From an uncultured Oscillospiraceae bacterium (GTDB lineage Bacteria > Bacillota > Clostridia > Oscillospirales > Oscillospiraceae), in NCBI GenBank assembly GCA_944387115.1, contig CALXDR010000011.1, positions 1 through 32,621 on the forward strand: DNA of 32,621 nucleotides, given 5' to 3'. How positions within the stretch are numbered: the first letter of the stretch is position 1; every line of letters starts with the position of its first letter. The notes beneath the pieces are model-generated. The model had not been told where the DNA came from. It saw nothing but the letters and a program-made list of their open reading frames with translations, and ran no database searches. Of this stretch, positions 1 to 8,144 are shown piece after piece. The translations under genes and the position numbers were made by a program.

Positions 1-1440
1 CCGGGCACCGGCAAGACCCTGCTGGCCAAGGCGGTGGCGGGGGAGGCCAACGTGCCCTTCTTCTCCATCTCCGGCTCTGACTTTGTGGAGATGTTTGTGG
101 GCGTGGGCGCCTCCCGTGTCCGTGACCTGTTCAAGGAGGCCAACAAGGTGGCCCCCTGCATCGTCTTTATCGACGAGATTGACACCATCGGAAAGTCCCG
201 GGACAACCGGATGGGGGGCAATGACGAGCGGGAGCAGACCCTCAACCAGCTGCTGGCGGAGATGGACGGCTTTGACCCCTCTAAGGGCGTCATTCTGCTG
301 GCCGCCACCAACCGCCCTGAGGTGCTCGATCAGGCGCTGCTCCGCCCCGGCCGCTTTGACCGCCGCATCACTGTGGACCGGCCCAACCTGGCAGGCCGTC
401 TTGCCACCCTCCAGGTACACACCCGCAACATCAAGCTGGCGGAGGATGTGAACCTGAAGAAGGTGGCGCTGGCCACCGCCGGCTGCGTGGGCGCTGATTT
501 GGCCAACCTGGTCAACGAGGCCGCCCTCCGGGCGGTGCGCAAGGGCCGCCGCCTGGTCACCCAGGAGGATTTGCTGGCCGCCTTTGAACTGGTTATCGCC
601 GGAACCGAGAAGAAGGGCAGCGTGCTCACCGAGTTTGAAAAGCGCCTGGTTGCCTACCACGAGGTGGGCCACGCCATGGTGGCCTATAAGCAGAAGAACA
701 GCGAGCCGGTACAGAAAATCACCATCGTGCCCCACACCCAGGGGTCGCTGGGCTATACCCTGCTGATGCCCGAGGAGGATAAAACCGAGCTGCGCACCCG
801 GGATGAGCTGATGGCGAAAATCACCGTGTCCATGGGCGGCCGCGCCGCCGAGGAAGTGGTGCTCAACACCATGACCAACGGGGCCTCCCAGGACATTCAG
901 GACGCCACCAACATCGCCCGCAACATGGTGGCCATGTTCGGCATGAGCGATGAGTTCGGCATGATGGCCCTGGCCTCCCGCCGCAACCAGTACCTGGACG
1001 GCGGCTATGGCCTGGAGTGCGCCGACGACACCGCCGCCCGCATGGACCATGCGGTGAAGTCCATTTTGGACAGCTGTTACCAGGCTGCGGTGCGCATCCT
1101 CCGGGAGAATCGGGAGGATATGGACAAGGTGGTGGCCTATCTGCTGGAGAAGGAGACCATCACCGGTGGGGAGATGGTAGCCATCATTGAGGGTCGGGAC
1201 CCTGCGCTGGTGGACGATCCCTATGCCTCCACCCAGCACCGCCCCCAGGGGGACATTGAGCCGCCCGCCCGCTCCATCCGCATGACCAGTCAGCCGGTGC
1301 CTGCGCCCCTCCCCCAGGCGGATGGGGACGGTCAGGGTGCGGAGACAGAGCGCCCCGACCAGGACGGGGCGCACAACCCCGACCAGCCCGCTGACGCCGC
1401 CCCGGCGGAGGGGGAGCAGCCCCCCAGCCCGCAGGGCTGA
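1..1440 (+). CDS. ftsH: ATP-dependent zinc metalloprotease FtsH (5' end missing)
   Basis: FtsH is a membrane-bound hexameric AAA+ protease that extracts and degrades misfolded membrane proteins and short-lived regulators. The window opens inside the Walker A motif (PGTGKT at bases 1-18), so the N-terminal membrane helices lie outside. Visible in order are Walker B (IVFIDEID), the second region of homology (RPGRFDRR) and the zinc site HEVGH at bases 658-672. In most FtsH proteins this motif reads HEAGH. The third zinc ligand is the Asp in GASQDI at 892-894. The peptidase domain is otherwise typical ([21 protein letters not shown]). After about residue 410 of the visible part the protein ends in a tail of some 70 residues rich in Pro, Gln, Asp, Glu and Gly. 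Family assignment is certain; the start cannot be given. Confidence 0.97.
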   Translation, partial: PGTGKTLLAKAVAGEANVPFFSISGSDFVEMFVGVGASRVRDLFKEANKVAPCIVFIDEIDTIGKSRDNRMGGNDEREQTLNQLLAEMDGFDPSKGVILLAATNRPEVLDQALLRPGRFDRRITVDRPNLAGRLATLQVHTRNIKLAEDVNLKKVALATAGCVGADLANLVNEAALRAVRKGRRLVTQEDLLAAFELVIAGTEKKGSVLTEFEKRLVAYHEVGHAMVAYKQKNSEPVQKITIVPHTQGSLGYTLLMPEEDKTELRTRDELMAKITVSMGGRAAEEVVLNTMTNGASQDIQDATNIARNMVAMFGMSDEFGMMALASRRNQYLDGGYGLECADDTAARMDHAVKSILDSCYQAAVRILRENREDMDKVVAYLLEKETITGGEMVAIIEGRDPALVDDPYASTQHRPQGDIEPPARSIRMTSQPVPAPLPQADGDGQGAETERPDQDGAHNPDQPADAAPAEGEQPPSPQG

Positions 1441-1461
1441 CGCAGCGCATTGCCGTGCAAG

Positions 1462-1500
1462 AAAAATCGCCCGGAACCGCAAGGTTCCGGGCGATTTTTT
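1462..1500. terminator. Bidirectional intrinsic terminator after ftsH
   Basis: A 17-bp perfect stem (arms 1462-1478 and 1483-1499, loop GCAA) has A-runs on its left and T-runs on its right. It therefore works as a Rho-independent terminator in both directions. It closes ftsH on the plus strand and the DUF4358 lipoprotein gene on the minus strand, which ends 10 bases away. Confidence 0.95.
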
Positions 1501-1510
1501 GCTGGCTGCA

Positions 1511-1978
1511 TCACTGCAAGCTCTGGATGGCGTCCAGTACGCCGGTGGGCTCGCCCACTGCCAGCAGCACAGTGTTGCCGGTGCGCTGGATAATGGCCCC
1601 CTCCAGATGGGGGATGGCGGCGGGGCAGTAGGACTGGGATACGGTGATTTGGCTGTCCACCCGCTGTTCCAGGGCGGTCTGGGCAGTCTGAGCGGCCTGC
1701 TCGTCCTTGCAGACCAGGATTGCCAGCTCATCGGCGCTCACAGAGGTGTTGGCAGCCAGGTAACACACCCCGTCTACAAGCTGGTCAGGCTCTAGGCCGT
1801 AGAGCAGGGCGGCAGTCTCCAAATCCACAGGCTCCAAAGAGGGGTCGAACGCCCCCGACGCCAGCAGGACCTCCCCGTGGGCAGGGGAAAAGGACACGCC
1901 GTCCCGGGCGGTGCAGCCGCCCAGAAGGAGTGCCAGCAAAGTGAGGGCGCACAGCGGGCGCAGTATGCTAGACTTCAT
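1511..1978 (-). CDS. DUF4358 family lipoprotein
   Basis: This is a 155-residue secreted lipoprotein. The N-terminus is a type II signal peptide with lipobox LLGGC, so Cys22 would be lipidated and the protein held on the outer face of the membrane. The remainder (LYGLEPDQLVDGVCYLA, then SADELAILVCKDEQAAQ, then a C-terminal part ending in a VLLAVGEPTG strand) matches my memory of the small DUF4358 lipoproteins of clostridia, whose function is unknown. Its start codon overlaps the stop codon of the upstream SGNH hydrolase gene (TGATG), so the two are translationally coupled and probably act on the same envelope component. Families of this kind often sit next to SGNH or O-acyltransferase genes; that link is general knowledge and not shown here. 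Confidence 0.75.
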   Translation of the reverse strand: MKSSILRPLCALTLLALLLGGCTARDGVSFSPAHGEVLLASGAFDPSLEPVDLETAALLYGLEPDQLVDGVCYLAANTSVSADELAILVCKDEQAAQTAQTALEQRVDSQITVSQSYCPAAIPHLEGAIIQRTGNTVLLAVGEPTGVLDAIQSLQ

Positions 1979-2934
1979 CAGTTTACCTCCTCATTGATGG
2001 TGATGTCCGGTTCCACAAACACGTCCGGCTCGATGATTTCGTCTGGAATGTCCCGGGCGGCCTGGTACCGTGCGGCATCCATGGTGTGGCAGCGCAAAAA
2101 GTCCGCCCAAATCTGATAGCCCTTGACGGTAAGGTGCGCCCCGTCGGAGGACAGTTCAGCGGGGAGCTGGCCGTTGGCATCCCGAAAGGCCGCTGCGGTA
2201 TCCAGCAAAACCACCTGGGTTTCCTCAGCCACCTGCACAATGGCTTGGTTGAACAGCTCCACCTGATGGTTGTTGATGTAGGAGGCCAGGTTATTGGCCC
2301 GGGCCTCGCCCTCGTTGACCGGGGGGAGGGTCTGGAGATAGACCACAGCCTGGGGCTGGCGGGCAATGATCTCCATCACCAGGTTGTACAGGCTGTCCTG
2401 ATAGGCCTGGGGGGAATAGCCCAGCTCGTTGATGCCAATCATCAGGTAGACTGCATCGTAGGTTTGAAAATCCAGGGTTTCCACCAGGTTGCAGGAGATA
2501 TCGTTTACGGTAAAGATACGGTGTTGCTCGCTGGTGGCCTGGAACACGCTCATCCCCCTGGCCCAGTAAAAATCCCCATGGCGCAGGCCGCTGAACATTT
2601 GCAGCCCCTCGGTGCGGGAGTCCCCCAGAAACACAGCGTGGTCGAAGGCGCTGTCATCTGCCACAGGGGCGCTCTCCTCCAGGGGCTGCCCAAAGGTGTA
2701 GGGCACAGGGGTGGGCGTAGGTTCCGGAGTAGGTTCCGGAGTAGGCTCCGGGGTGGGCTCGGGTGTGGCAGGGGGAGGGGTGGTTGCCGGAGCGAGGGGA
2801 ACGGTCTGCTGGGGGGCGGGCAGGGAATGGGTGGCGGCGGCAGCGGGGGACTGGCCCGGCCCACTGTGGGAGCACCCCGCCAGCAGCAGTGCGCAACAGC
2901 ACAGCGCAGGGAACAGGCAGTGGTTGTACTTCAT
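1978..2934 (-). CDS. SGNH/GDSL-hydrolase lipoprotein
   Basis: This 318-residue lipoprotein has a type II signal peptide with lipobox LLAGC (Cys21). A proline-rich linker with repeated PEPT units (about 56-78) follows, then an SGNH hydrolase domain from about residue 95. The catalytic blocks are visible: GDS at 104-106 (nucleophile Ser106), GINE with the oxyanion Asn169, and DGAH with Asp264 and His267. SGNH enzymes of this type hydrolyse esters, often O-acetyl groups on cell-wall or extracellular polysaccharide; the substrate here is unknown. The linker would hold the domain away from the membrane. The ribosome binding site is GAGGT, seven bases before ATG, and a good promoter lies at 2995-3023. 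It forms an operon with the DUF4358 gene. Confidence 0.85.
   Translation of the reverse strand: MKYNHCLFPALCCCALLLAGCSHSGPGQSPAAAATHSLPAPQQTVPLAPATTPPPATPEPTPEPTPEPTPEPTPTPVPYTFGQPLEESAPVADDSAFDHAVFLGDSRTEGLQMFSGLRHGDFYWARGMSVFQATSEQHRIFTVNDISCNLVETLDFQTYDAVYLMIGINELGYSPQAYQDSLYNLVMEIIARQPQAVVYLQTLPPVNEGEARANNLASYINNHQVELFNQAIVQVAEETQVVLLDTAAAFRDANGQLPAELSSDGAHLTVKGYQIWADFLRCHTMDAARYQAARDIPDEIIEPDVFVEPDITINEEVN
2717..2764. repeat. 12-bp tandem repeat coding for the PEPT linker
   Basis: Four tandem 12-bp units are present. Units 1 and 2 (GTAGGTTCCGGA, 2717-2728 and 2729-2740) are identical; units 3 and 4 carry one and several changes. Read on the minus strand each unit encodes Pro-Glu-Pro-Thr type residues of the lipoprotein linker. 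The decay from identical to diverged copies fits recent slippage, so linker length may vary between strains. Confidence 0.85.
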
Positions 2935-2994
2935 GGTTGTGACCTCGTATTCTCTCGTACTCGCTAGGATTCGACACAGTTGTTTGCGAAATCC

Positions 2995-3023
2995 ATCATA
3001 TCACCGGAAGAAAACAGGGTCAA
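2995..3023 (-). promoter_or_regulatory. Sigma-A promoter of the SGNH-DUF4358 operon
   Basis: On the minus strand, -35 TTGACC (3018-3023) is followed after exactly 17 bases by -10 TATGAT (2995-3000). Each box differs from consensus at one position. It lies 61 bases upstream of the lipoprotein start codon with no gene between. Confidence 0.8.
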
Positions 3024-3043
3024 TAACAAAAAGGTTACAATGG

Positions 3044-3083
3044 AATAGAAAACCTCCCCCTTTTGCCGGGAGAGGTTTCTATT
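3044..3083 (-). terminator. Probable terminator after the ThrE gene
   Basis: An imperfect hairpin lies downstream of the ThrE-type exporter gene (stop at 3161). The arms pair AATAGAAA.CCTC.CCC with GGGAGAGGTTTCTATT apart from single bulges. On the minus strand the stem is followed by a T-rich tract. It separates the exporter operon from the SGNH promoter. Confidence 0.6.
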
Positions 3084-3160
3084 ATTATACAATTCGGAGG
3101 GATTGCCCGTGGGCGGGCAGTGTTGTCCCGGCGCATCTGGGGGGAGTGTACAGCGCCCGG

Positions 3161-4387
3161 TCAGCGCACCCGCCGCCGCTGGGCAATGCGCAGCAGGGTG
3201 GAGATAAACAGCGTGCCCAGGGCGATGCACCCGGCAATGCCAAAGGTGCGCAGGAAGGTCTCGATGAATGCGCTGATATTCCCCCGTATGCCATAATCCA
3301 TGGCCTGATAGATGGTAAAGCCGGGCACTAGGGGGAAGTAGGAGATGAGCAGGTAGGAGGTGGCAGGGCACTTGCGCACCCGGGCCATCAACTCGGAGTA
3401 GACTGCCACCACCATGGAGGCCAGCAGATAGGGGACGTACACGCCCAGCCCGGCGGCGCTGCCGGAGAGGTACACCGCCCACCCCAGGGCGCCGCCCAGA
3501 CAGCACAAAATGGCCCCCAGCCCCTGGACGTTGTAGGGGAAGCAGAAGCCAAGGCAGGCGAAAAAGGAGAGCACGCAGCACAGCACGGGGGAATAGGCAA
3601 TCAAATCTGCATTGCCTGCGGTGAGGTTCCACATTCCCTCGCACACTGCAATGGCAGCGCCGGTGCCCAGGGCAATGGCCCCGGCGGTGAGCACTGCCCG
3701 CACAAAGGTACTCAGACCAGCCACAATTTCCCCGGTGAGCAGGTTGCTCATAAAATTGGTGAACACCAGTCCGGGCACCAGGGTCATAATGGAGCCGGTG
3801 ATGACCACTTGTATATTGACAGGCACCCGGAGGGCCAGCAGGCCATAGGCGGTAAAGGCCAGCACAAACCCGGCCAGCATAGTGTTGATAAAGAAGTTGG
3901 AGCGGGTGTGGCTGAGCAGGAGCACGCAGGCGCCGGCTGTCAGGCCGGACAGACCTGCCGCCACCGCCTCCACCCAGCCGCCGGAGAAGAAGAATCCGAA
4001 GAAAAATGCGCCGAGAAAGTACCCCAGCAGCTGTACGGCAATGGGATAGCACGCCACCTGCCGCCCCACCCTTTGGGCGCAGGAGACAATTTCCCGGGGG
4101 TCCTGGGGCGGGTTGGCGCACACCCGGCGGGACAGGGCGTTATACTGCTCCAGGGCCTCGATGTTGGTGCTTTGCACCTCTGCCCGGCGCATACGGGTAT
4201 AAATGCGGCCCTGGGGGTCGGTGACGCTGACAATCAGGCAGTTGGGAATGGCAAAGACCTCGCTGTCCACGCCGTAGGCGGCGCAGACACGGCGCACGGT
4301 GTCTTCCACTCGGTAAATTTCTCCCCCGCAGGAGAGCAGACGGCAGCCCAGTTCGCAGCAGCCGTGGAGAAGGGCGTTGTAGTCCAT
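3161..4387 (-). CDS. ThrE-type threonine/serine exporter family membrane protein (fused form)
   Basis: This is a polytopic membrane protein of 408 residues belonging to the threonine/serine exporter (ThrE, DUF1212/DUF3815) family. The first 110 residues are soluble, including the typical stretch GGEIYRVEDTVRRVCAAYG. About ten hydrophobic helices follow, with the conserved PG of MTLVPGLVFTNFM and of YFPLVPGFTIYQ, one in each half. In many Firmicutes the two halves are separate genes; here they form a single chain, as in Corynebacterium ThrE. The likely role is proton-driven export of small amino acids, though substrates of clostridial members are mostly untested. Two in-frame ATGs occur; the second (4387) is preferred because TAGGAG sits six bases upstream, whereas it abuts the first (4393). 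That site overlaps the stop codon of the acetyltransferase gene, so the two are coupled. Confidence 0.88.
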   Translation of the reverse strand: MDYNALLHGCCELGCRLLSCGGEIYRVEDTVRRVCAAYGVDSEVFAIPNCLIVSVTDPQGRIYTRMRRAEVQSTNIEALEQYNALSRRVCANPPQDPREIVSCAQRVGRQVACYPIAVQLLGYFLGAFFFGFFFSGGWVEAVAAGLSGLTAGACVLLLSHTRSNFFINTMLAGFVLAFTAYGLLALRVPVNIQVVITGSIMTLVPGLVFTNFMSNLLTGEIVAGLSTFVRAVLTAGAIALGTGAAIAVCEGMWNLTAGNADLIAYSPVLCCVLSFFACLGFCFPYNVQGLGAILCCLGGALGWAVYLSGSAAGLGVYVPYLLASMVVAVYSELMARVRKCPATSYLLISYFPLVPGFTIYQAMDYGIRGNISAFIETFLRTFGIAGCIALGTLFISTLLRIAQRRRVR

Positions 4388-4396
4388 GTTCATCTC

Positions 4397-4966
4397 CTAT
4401 TCCTGGGCAGCCAGCCATTGTGTGCGGTAGAGGACGGTGTACACCACCGACTCTTTGGCCCCGCTGCGGGTTGTAAAGTCGTCAATCCGGGTGTGAAAGC
4501 GGAAGCCGCACTTCTCCTGTACCCGGGCGGACTGACGGTTCCAGGGAAAGCTGCCGCACAAAACGGCGTATAGGCCCACCTCATCAAAGAGATAGCGCAC
4601 CACGGCGTGTACCGCCTCGCACATCAGACCCTTCCCCCAGCAGTCCTTGGCCAGTACAAAGCCAATTTCCCGGCAGGGCTGGAAGAGGAAGGCGGGCAGG
4701 TGGGCCTCGTCATAGGTGTGTACCCCCAGGGAGCCCACCACACGGCCTTCATACTCCAGAGCCAGTACCTCGCCGCCGGAGATGAAGTCCTCTAAAATAC
4801 GCCTGGAGGTCTCACGGCTGTCGTGGGGGAGCCAGCCTGCCATTTGTCCCACGCCGTCCACCGAGGCATAGGCATAAAGGTCCTCCAAATCGTCCATGGT
4901 CCATGGCCGCAGGGTGAGCCTGGGGGTGTGCAGGATACAGCTTGATAAATCAATGGGTGGATTCAT
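4397..4966 (-). CDS. GNAT-family N-acetyltransferase (RimJ/RimL-like)
   Basis: This 189-residue GNAT enzyme transfers an acetyl group from acetyl-CoA to an amine of an unknown acceptor. It begins with TPRLTLRPWTMDDLEDLYAYA, the usual start of the RimJ/RimL subgroup. It contains the acetyl-CoA pyrophosphate-binding loop in EIGFVLAKDCWGKGLMCEAV (motif WGKG), then NRQSARVQEKCGFRFH, the typical motif-B region. Length is normal. The start has GAGGA about seven bases upstream, and a promoter lies at 5024-5052. It is the first gene of a two-gene operon with the ThrE-type exporter. The subgroup includes ribosomal-protein acetyltransferases and many small-molecule enzymes, so the substrate is left open. 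Confidence 0.88.
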   Translation of the reverse strand: MNPPIDLSSCILHTPRLTLRPWTMDDLEDLYAYASVDGVGQMAGWLPHDSRETSRRILEDFISGGEVLALEYEGRVVGSLGVHTYDEAHLPAFLFQPCREIGFVLAKDCWGKGLMCEAVHAVVRYLFDEVGLYAVLCGSFPWNRQSARVQEKCGFRFHTRIDDFTTRSGAKESVVYTVLYRTQWLAAQE

Positions 4967-5023
4967 CGGTTTTCCTCATTTCGTGGTGATGCTACCCTAT
5001 GGGATAGATAAGATAGTCGTTAC

Positions 5024-5052
5024 AGTATACCACAGGGCGGAGTGGTTGGAAA
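5024..5052 (-). promoter_or_regulatory. Probable promoter of the acetyltransferase-ThrE operon
   Basis: On the minus strand, -10 TATACT (5024-5029) is preceded by a 17-bp spacer and a weak -35 TTTCCA (5047-5052, four of six matches). It reads toward the acetyltransferase start at 4966 and lies back to back with the exopolysaccharide promoter. Confidence 0.6.
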
Positions 5053-5090
5053 GAGTGAATCCGCCCCAAACGCCCCCTCTGCCTGCACCC

Positions 5091-5119
5091 TTGCAATGGC
5101 GGTGGAAACAAGGTATACT
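5091..5119 (+). promoter_or_regulatory. Sigma-A promoter of the exopolysaccharide operon
   Basis: TTGCAA (5091-5096) and TATACT (5114-5119) are separated by exactly 17 bases. The expected start of transcription is near 5126, about 70 bases before the first start codon. I see no other convincing promoter until the terminator at 19917, so this probably drives the whole cluster. Confidence 0.78.
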
Positions 5120-5138
5120 AAAATGGAATAGATATGGA

Positions 5139-5169
5139 CTCTGATCCTGCGTCTTCCGCAGGCTCAGAG
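5139..5169 (+). promoter_or_regulatory. Leader hairpin of the exopolysaccharide operon
   Basis: CTCTGA (5139-5144) pairs with TCAGAG (5164-5169), and CCTGCG (5146-5151) with CGCAGG (5157-5162). One T/C mismatch separates the helices and the loop is TCTTC. The 12-bp stem lies about 13 bases after the predicted transcription start and ends just before GAGGAG. No T-run follows, so it is not an intrinsic terminator; mRNA stabilisation or binding by a regulator is possible. Confidence 0.6.
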
Positions 5170-5195
5170 GAGAAAGGCGCAGAGGAGTGGATGGG

Positions 5196-7013
5196 GTGAA
5201 GTGGGAACAGCTGCAGACGGCAGAGAGACAGGGCGAGGGGTATCACACCCTCACGGCGGGACAGCGGCGCTACCTGGTGGTCAAGCGGATACTGGGGTGG
5301 CTCATTGCGGCGGGGGCCTGCCTGGTGTTCTCCCCCGTGCTTGCGGCGGTGGCAGTGGCGGTGAAGGTGGACTCCCCTGGGCCGGTGCTCTTTCGGCAGA
5401 AGCGGGTGGGAAAGGATAAACGGCTGTTTGAAATCTACAAGTTCCGCACCATGCGCACCGACACCCCGAAGAATCAGCCCACCCACCTGCTGGCCGACCC
5501 CGAGGCTTATATCACCAGAGTGGGACGGGTGCTGCGCAAGACCAGCCTGGATGAGCTTCCCCAGCTGTTCAACATTTTAAAAGGGGAGATGTATCTGGTG
5601 GGGCCTCGCCCCGCCCTGTGGAATCAGGAGGATTTGATTGCCCAGCGGGACAGATACGGAGTACATCAGATTGCGCCGGGGCTTACGGGCTGGGCGCAGA
5701 TCAACGGGCGGGATGAGCTGGAAATCCCCGTGAAGGCGGCGCTGGATGGGGAATATCTGCGCCGGATGGGCCTGGCCATGGATGTGCGGTGCCTGCTGGG
5801 CACGGTGGTGGCTGTGCTCCGCCGGGACGGCGTGGTGGAGGGCGGAACCGGGCGCATCCAGAGCCGGGAAACGCCCCGCCTGCTGCTGGTGGCCAACGTG
5901 GCCAAAGAGCATGTGTGTAAATTCCACCGCCCCACCCTGCGGGCGCTGCGTGAGGCGGGGTGGGTGGCAGATGTGGCCTGCCATATGGACGCCCCTGTGG
6001 AGGAGGCCAGCTGCTGCTACCCCATGCCCTGGCGGCGCAACCCCTTTCATCCGGGCACAGTGGCAGGGGTGGTAAAGCTGCGGCGGCTGCTGCGGCAGGG
6101 GGCGTATGATGTGCTGTACTGCCACACCCCCACGGGGGCGCTTGTGGCCCGGCTGGCGGTGGTGGGGTGCAAGCCCCGCCCGCAGATGGTATACATGGCC
6201 CACGGCTTTCATTTTTATAAGGGTGGGCCCCTGCGCAACTGGCTGCTCTACTACCCGGTGGAGCGCATTCTGGCCCGGCAGACCGATGTGCTGGTGACCA
6301 TCAATGAAGAGGACTACCGGCGTGCCCAGCGCCGCCATATGTACCGCAGGGCGCTGGTGCGCCTGCCCGGTGTGGGGGCGGATTTGGAGCGCCTGGAGGC
6401 GCACCTCACCCCCCGCTCCCAGCTGCGTGCCCAGCTGGGGCTGGAGGAGGGGGACTGGGTGCTGATTTATGTGGCAGAGCTCATTGCCAACAAGAACCAG
6501 GGCAAGCTGCTGGAGCTGGTGGCTCGCCTTGCCCCTGCCCATCCCGGCGTCAAGCTGCTGCTGGTGGGGCCGGATCATGCCCGGGGGGCTTATCAGGCGC
6601 AGGCAAGGCGGCTGGGGGTGGACAGCCGGGTGGTGTTTACCGGCTGGCGCAGCGACATTGGCGATTTGCTCCGTGCCAGCGACCTGTGCGTGGCCTCCAG
6701 CAAGCGGGAAGGGTTCGGGCTGAATTTGATTGAGGCCATGGCCTGCGGCCTGCCGGTGGTGGCCTTTGATAACCGGGGCCACCGGGAGGTGGTGCGCTCT
6801 GGAGAAAACGGCTTTCTCGTCCCCCAGGGGGATGTGGAGGAGATGGCCCGCTGTGTGGAGGGGCTGATGGGCGCCGAGTACGCCCGCTTTTCTGCCTCCG
6901 CCCGTGCCTTTGCCCAGGAGCGGGGGCAGCAGGTGGTGACGGGGGAGATTGTGGATATTCTGCACCAGACCCGTCTGGGGGCGCTGCCCCGGCGTACTGG
7001 GGCAGACAAGTGA
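5196..7013 (+). CDS. Fusion of initiating phosphoglycosyltransferase and GT4 glycosyltransferase
   Basis: The first enzyme of exopolysaccharide assembly is here fused to the second. Residues 1-215 are a membrane phosphoglycosyltransferase of the WcaJ/EpsL type, which moves a sugar-1-phosphate onto undecaprenyl phosphate. One membrane helix (about 32-55) is followed by KFRTMR (82-87), the catalytic Asp-Glu in DELPQL (Asp119, Glu120), VGPRP (135-139) and PGLTGWAQINGR (161-172). From about residue 226 a complete GT4 enzyme begins (RLLLVANVAKEHV), with AHGFHFYKG (335-343) and the E-x7-E motif Glu505/Glu513. These domains are normally separate genes. The linker (about 212-225) has no stop and no alternative start. 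GTG 5196 is preferred, with AGAGGAG eight bases upstream; GTG 5187 is the in-frame alternative. Total length is 605 residues. Confidence 0.9.
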   Translation: MKWEQLQTAERQGEGYHTLTAGQRRYLVVKRILGWLIAAGACLVFSPVLAAVAVAVKVDSPGPVLFRQKRVGKDKRLFEIYKFRTMRTDTPKNQPTHLLADPEAYITRVGRVLRKTSLDELPQLFNILKGEMYLVGPRPALWNQEDLIAQRDRYGVHQIAPGLTGWAQINGRDELEIPVKAALDGEYLRRMGLAMDVRCLLGTVVAVLRRDGVVEGGTGRIQSRETPRLLLVANVAKEHVCKFHRPTLRALREAGWVADVACHMDAPVEEASCCYPMPWRRNPFHPGTVAGVVKLRRLLRQGAYDVLYCHTPTGALVARLAVVGCKPRPQMVYMAHGFHFYKGGPLRNWLLYYPVERILARQTDVLVTINEEDYRRAQRRHMYRRALVRLPGVGADLERLEAHLTPRSQLRAQLGLEEGDWVLIYVAELIANKNQGKLLELVARLAPAHPGVKLLLVGPDHARGAYQAQARRLGVDSRVVFTGWRSDIGDLLRASDLCVASSKREGFGLNLIEAMACGLPVVAFDNRGHREVVRSGENGFLVPQGDVEEMARCVEGLMGAEYARFSASARAFAQERGQQVVTGEIVDILHQTRLGALPRRTGADK

Positions 7014-7022
7014 GGGCGCTGT

Positions 7023-8132
7023 ATGGGATATATAAACAACTGGCTGCTCCTGGTCTGGATGGTAGTGGGGGGCGCATTTCTCTTCCGCGCCTTCCCGCCC
7101 CGGCGGGAGCTGGTAGACGGGGTAGCGGTGGAGCGGTGGGGGGCGGCCGCCGCCATTTTGCTGGTACTGCCCTACATCATCCTGGCGGGGGTGCGCAGCG
7201 ACGGTATTGCGGATACCGGCTCCTACCGCTGGAGATTTCTAGCCATGCCCACCCAGCTGGGGGAATGGGGGGACACCCTGGCAAAGGTGACCAAGGACCC
7301 CGGATTTACGGTGGTCTCCCTGGCGCTGAAATTCCTCCTGGGAAACCGGGATGTACTGTATTTTATGGTCATTGCGGCCTTCCAGCTGGTGGTGCTGGCG
7401 CTGCTCTACCGGCGCTACTCGTGCAACTATTGGCTGAGCATCTTTATCTTTGTGGCCTCCACCGACTACATCTCCTGGTGTACCAACGGTATGCGGCAGT
7501 TTCTGGCGGTGACCATCATTCTGGCGGGCACGAAGTTTATGCTGGAGCGGCGGTGGCCCCCCCTTGTGGTGCTCATCCTGCTGGCCTCCACCATCCACGC
7601 CACAGCGCTGATGATGCTGCCGGTGGTGTGGATGATACAGGGCCAGGCGTGGAACCGCAAGATGATGGTGACCCTGGTATGCAGCGTGCTGGCCCTGGTG
7701 GCGGTGGATCAGTTTACGCAGATGCTCAGTGTTGTGCTGGAGGACACCCAGTATACCACGGTGGTGAGCGACTGGCAGAGCATGAACGACGACGGGACCA
7801 GCCCCATCCGGGTGCTGGTGTACGCCATGCCCACCATACTCTCGCTGGTGGGGCTGCGCAGCATCCGCTATGTCAACGACCCGGTCATCAATCTGGCCGC
7901 CAATGCAAGCATTGTGTCCACGGCGCTGTACATGGTGTCTATGGTCACCTCGGGCATTTACATCGGGCGGCTGCCCATCTACGTCAGCCTGTACGCCACG
8001 GGGATTTTGCTCCCCTGGGAGCTGAAGTTCCTCTTCGAGGAGCTGTCGGGCAAGCTGGCCACCATGGCGGCGGTGGTGCTGTACACGGCATTCTTTTACT
8101 ACCAAATGCACGGCTGGGGCCTGCTATCGTGA
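7023..8132 (+). CDS. EpsG-family polysaccharide polymerase (Wzy-like)
   Basis: This is a 369-residue membrane protein with about nine to ten hydrophobic helices. It carries EpsG-family features: the VLPYIILAGVRSDGIADTGSY stretch after the second helix, then DPGFTVVSLALKFL, WCTNGMRQFLAV and STIHATALMMLP. EpsG proteins are thought to polymerise undecaprenyl-linked repeat units on the outer face of the membrane, the Wzy step. The gene starts nine bases after the fusion gene stops; the GAGG serving as ribosome binding site overlaps that stop codon. It is the only polymerase candidate in the cluster. Polymerase function is inferred from family and location. Confidence 0.87.
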   Translation: MGYINNWLLLVWMVVGGAFLFRAFPPRRELVDGVAVERWGAAAAILLVLPYIILAGVRSDGIADTGSYRWRFLAMPTQLGEWGDTLAKVTKDPGFTVVSLALKFLLGNRDVLYFMVIAAFQLVVLALLYRRYSCNYWLSIFIFVASTDYISWCTNGMRQFLAVTIILAGTKFMLERRWPPLVVLILLASTIHATALMMLPVVWMIQGQAWNRKMMVTLVCSVLALVAVDQFTQMLSVVLEDTQYTTVVSDWQSMNDDGTSPIRVLVYAMPTILSLVGLRSIRYVNDPVINLAANASIVSTALYMVSMVTSGIYIGRLPIYVSLYATGILLPWELKFLFEELSGKLATMAAVVLYTAFFYYQMHGWGLLS

Positions 8133-8144
8133 GGAGGAATTGGG

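Noticed and set aside
2964..4121. 385-codon minus frame overlapping the ThrE-type gene
   Set aside because: Arg/Gly/Pro-rich product in the wrong frame; the ThrE frame has the membrane helices and conserved motifs.
5577..6965. 462-codon frame opposite the fusion glycosyltransferase
   Set aside because: Low-complexity His/Pro/Gln-rich product, opposite a gene with two recognisable catalytic domains.
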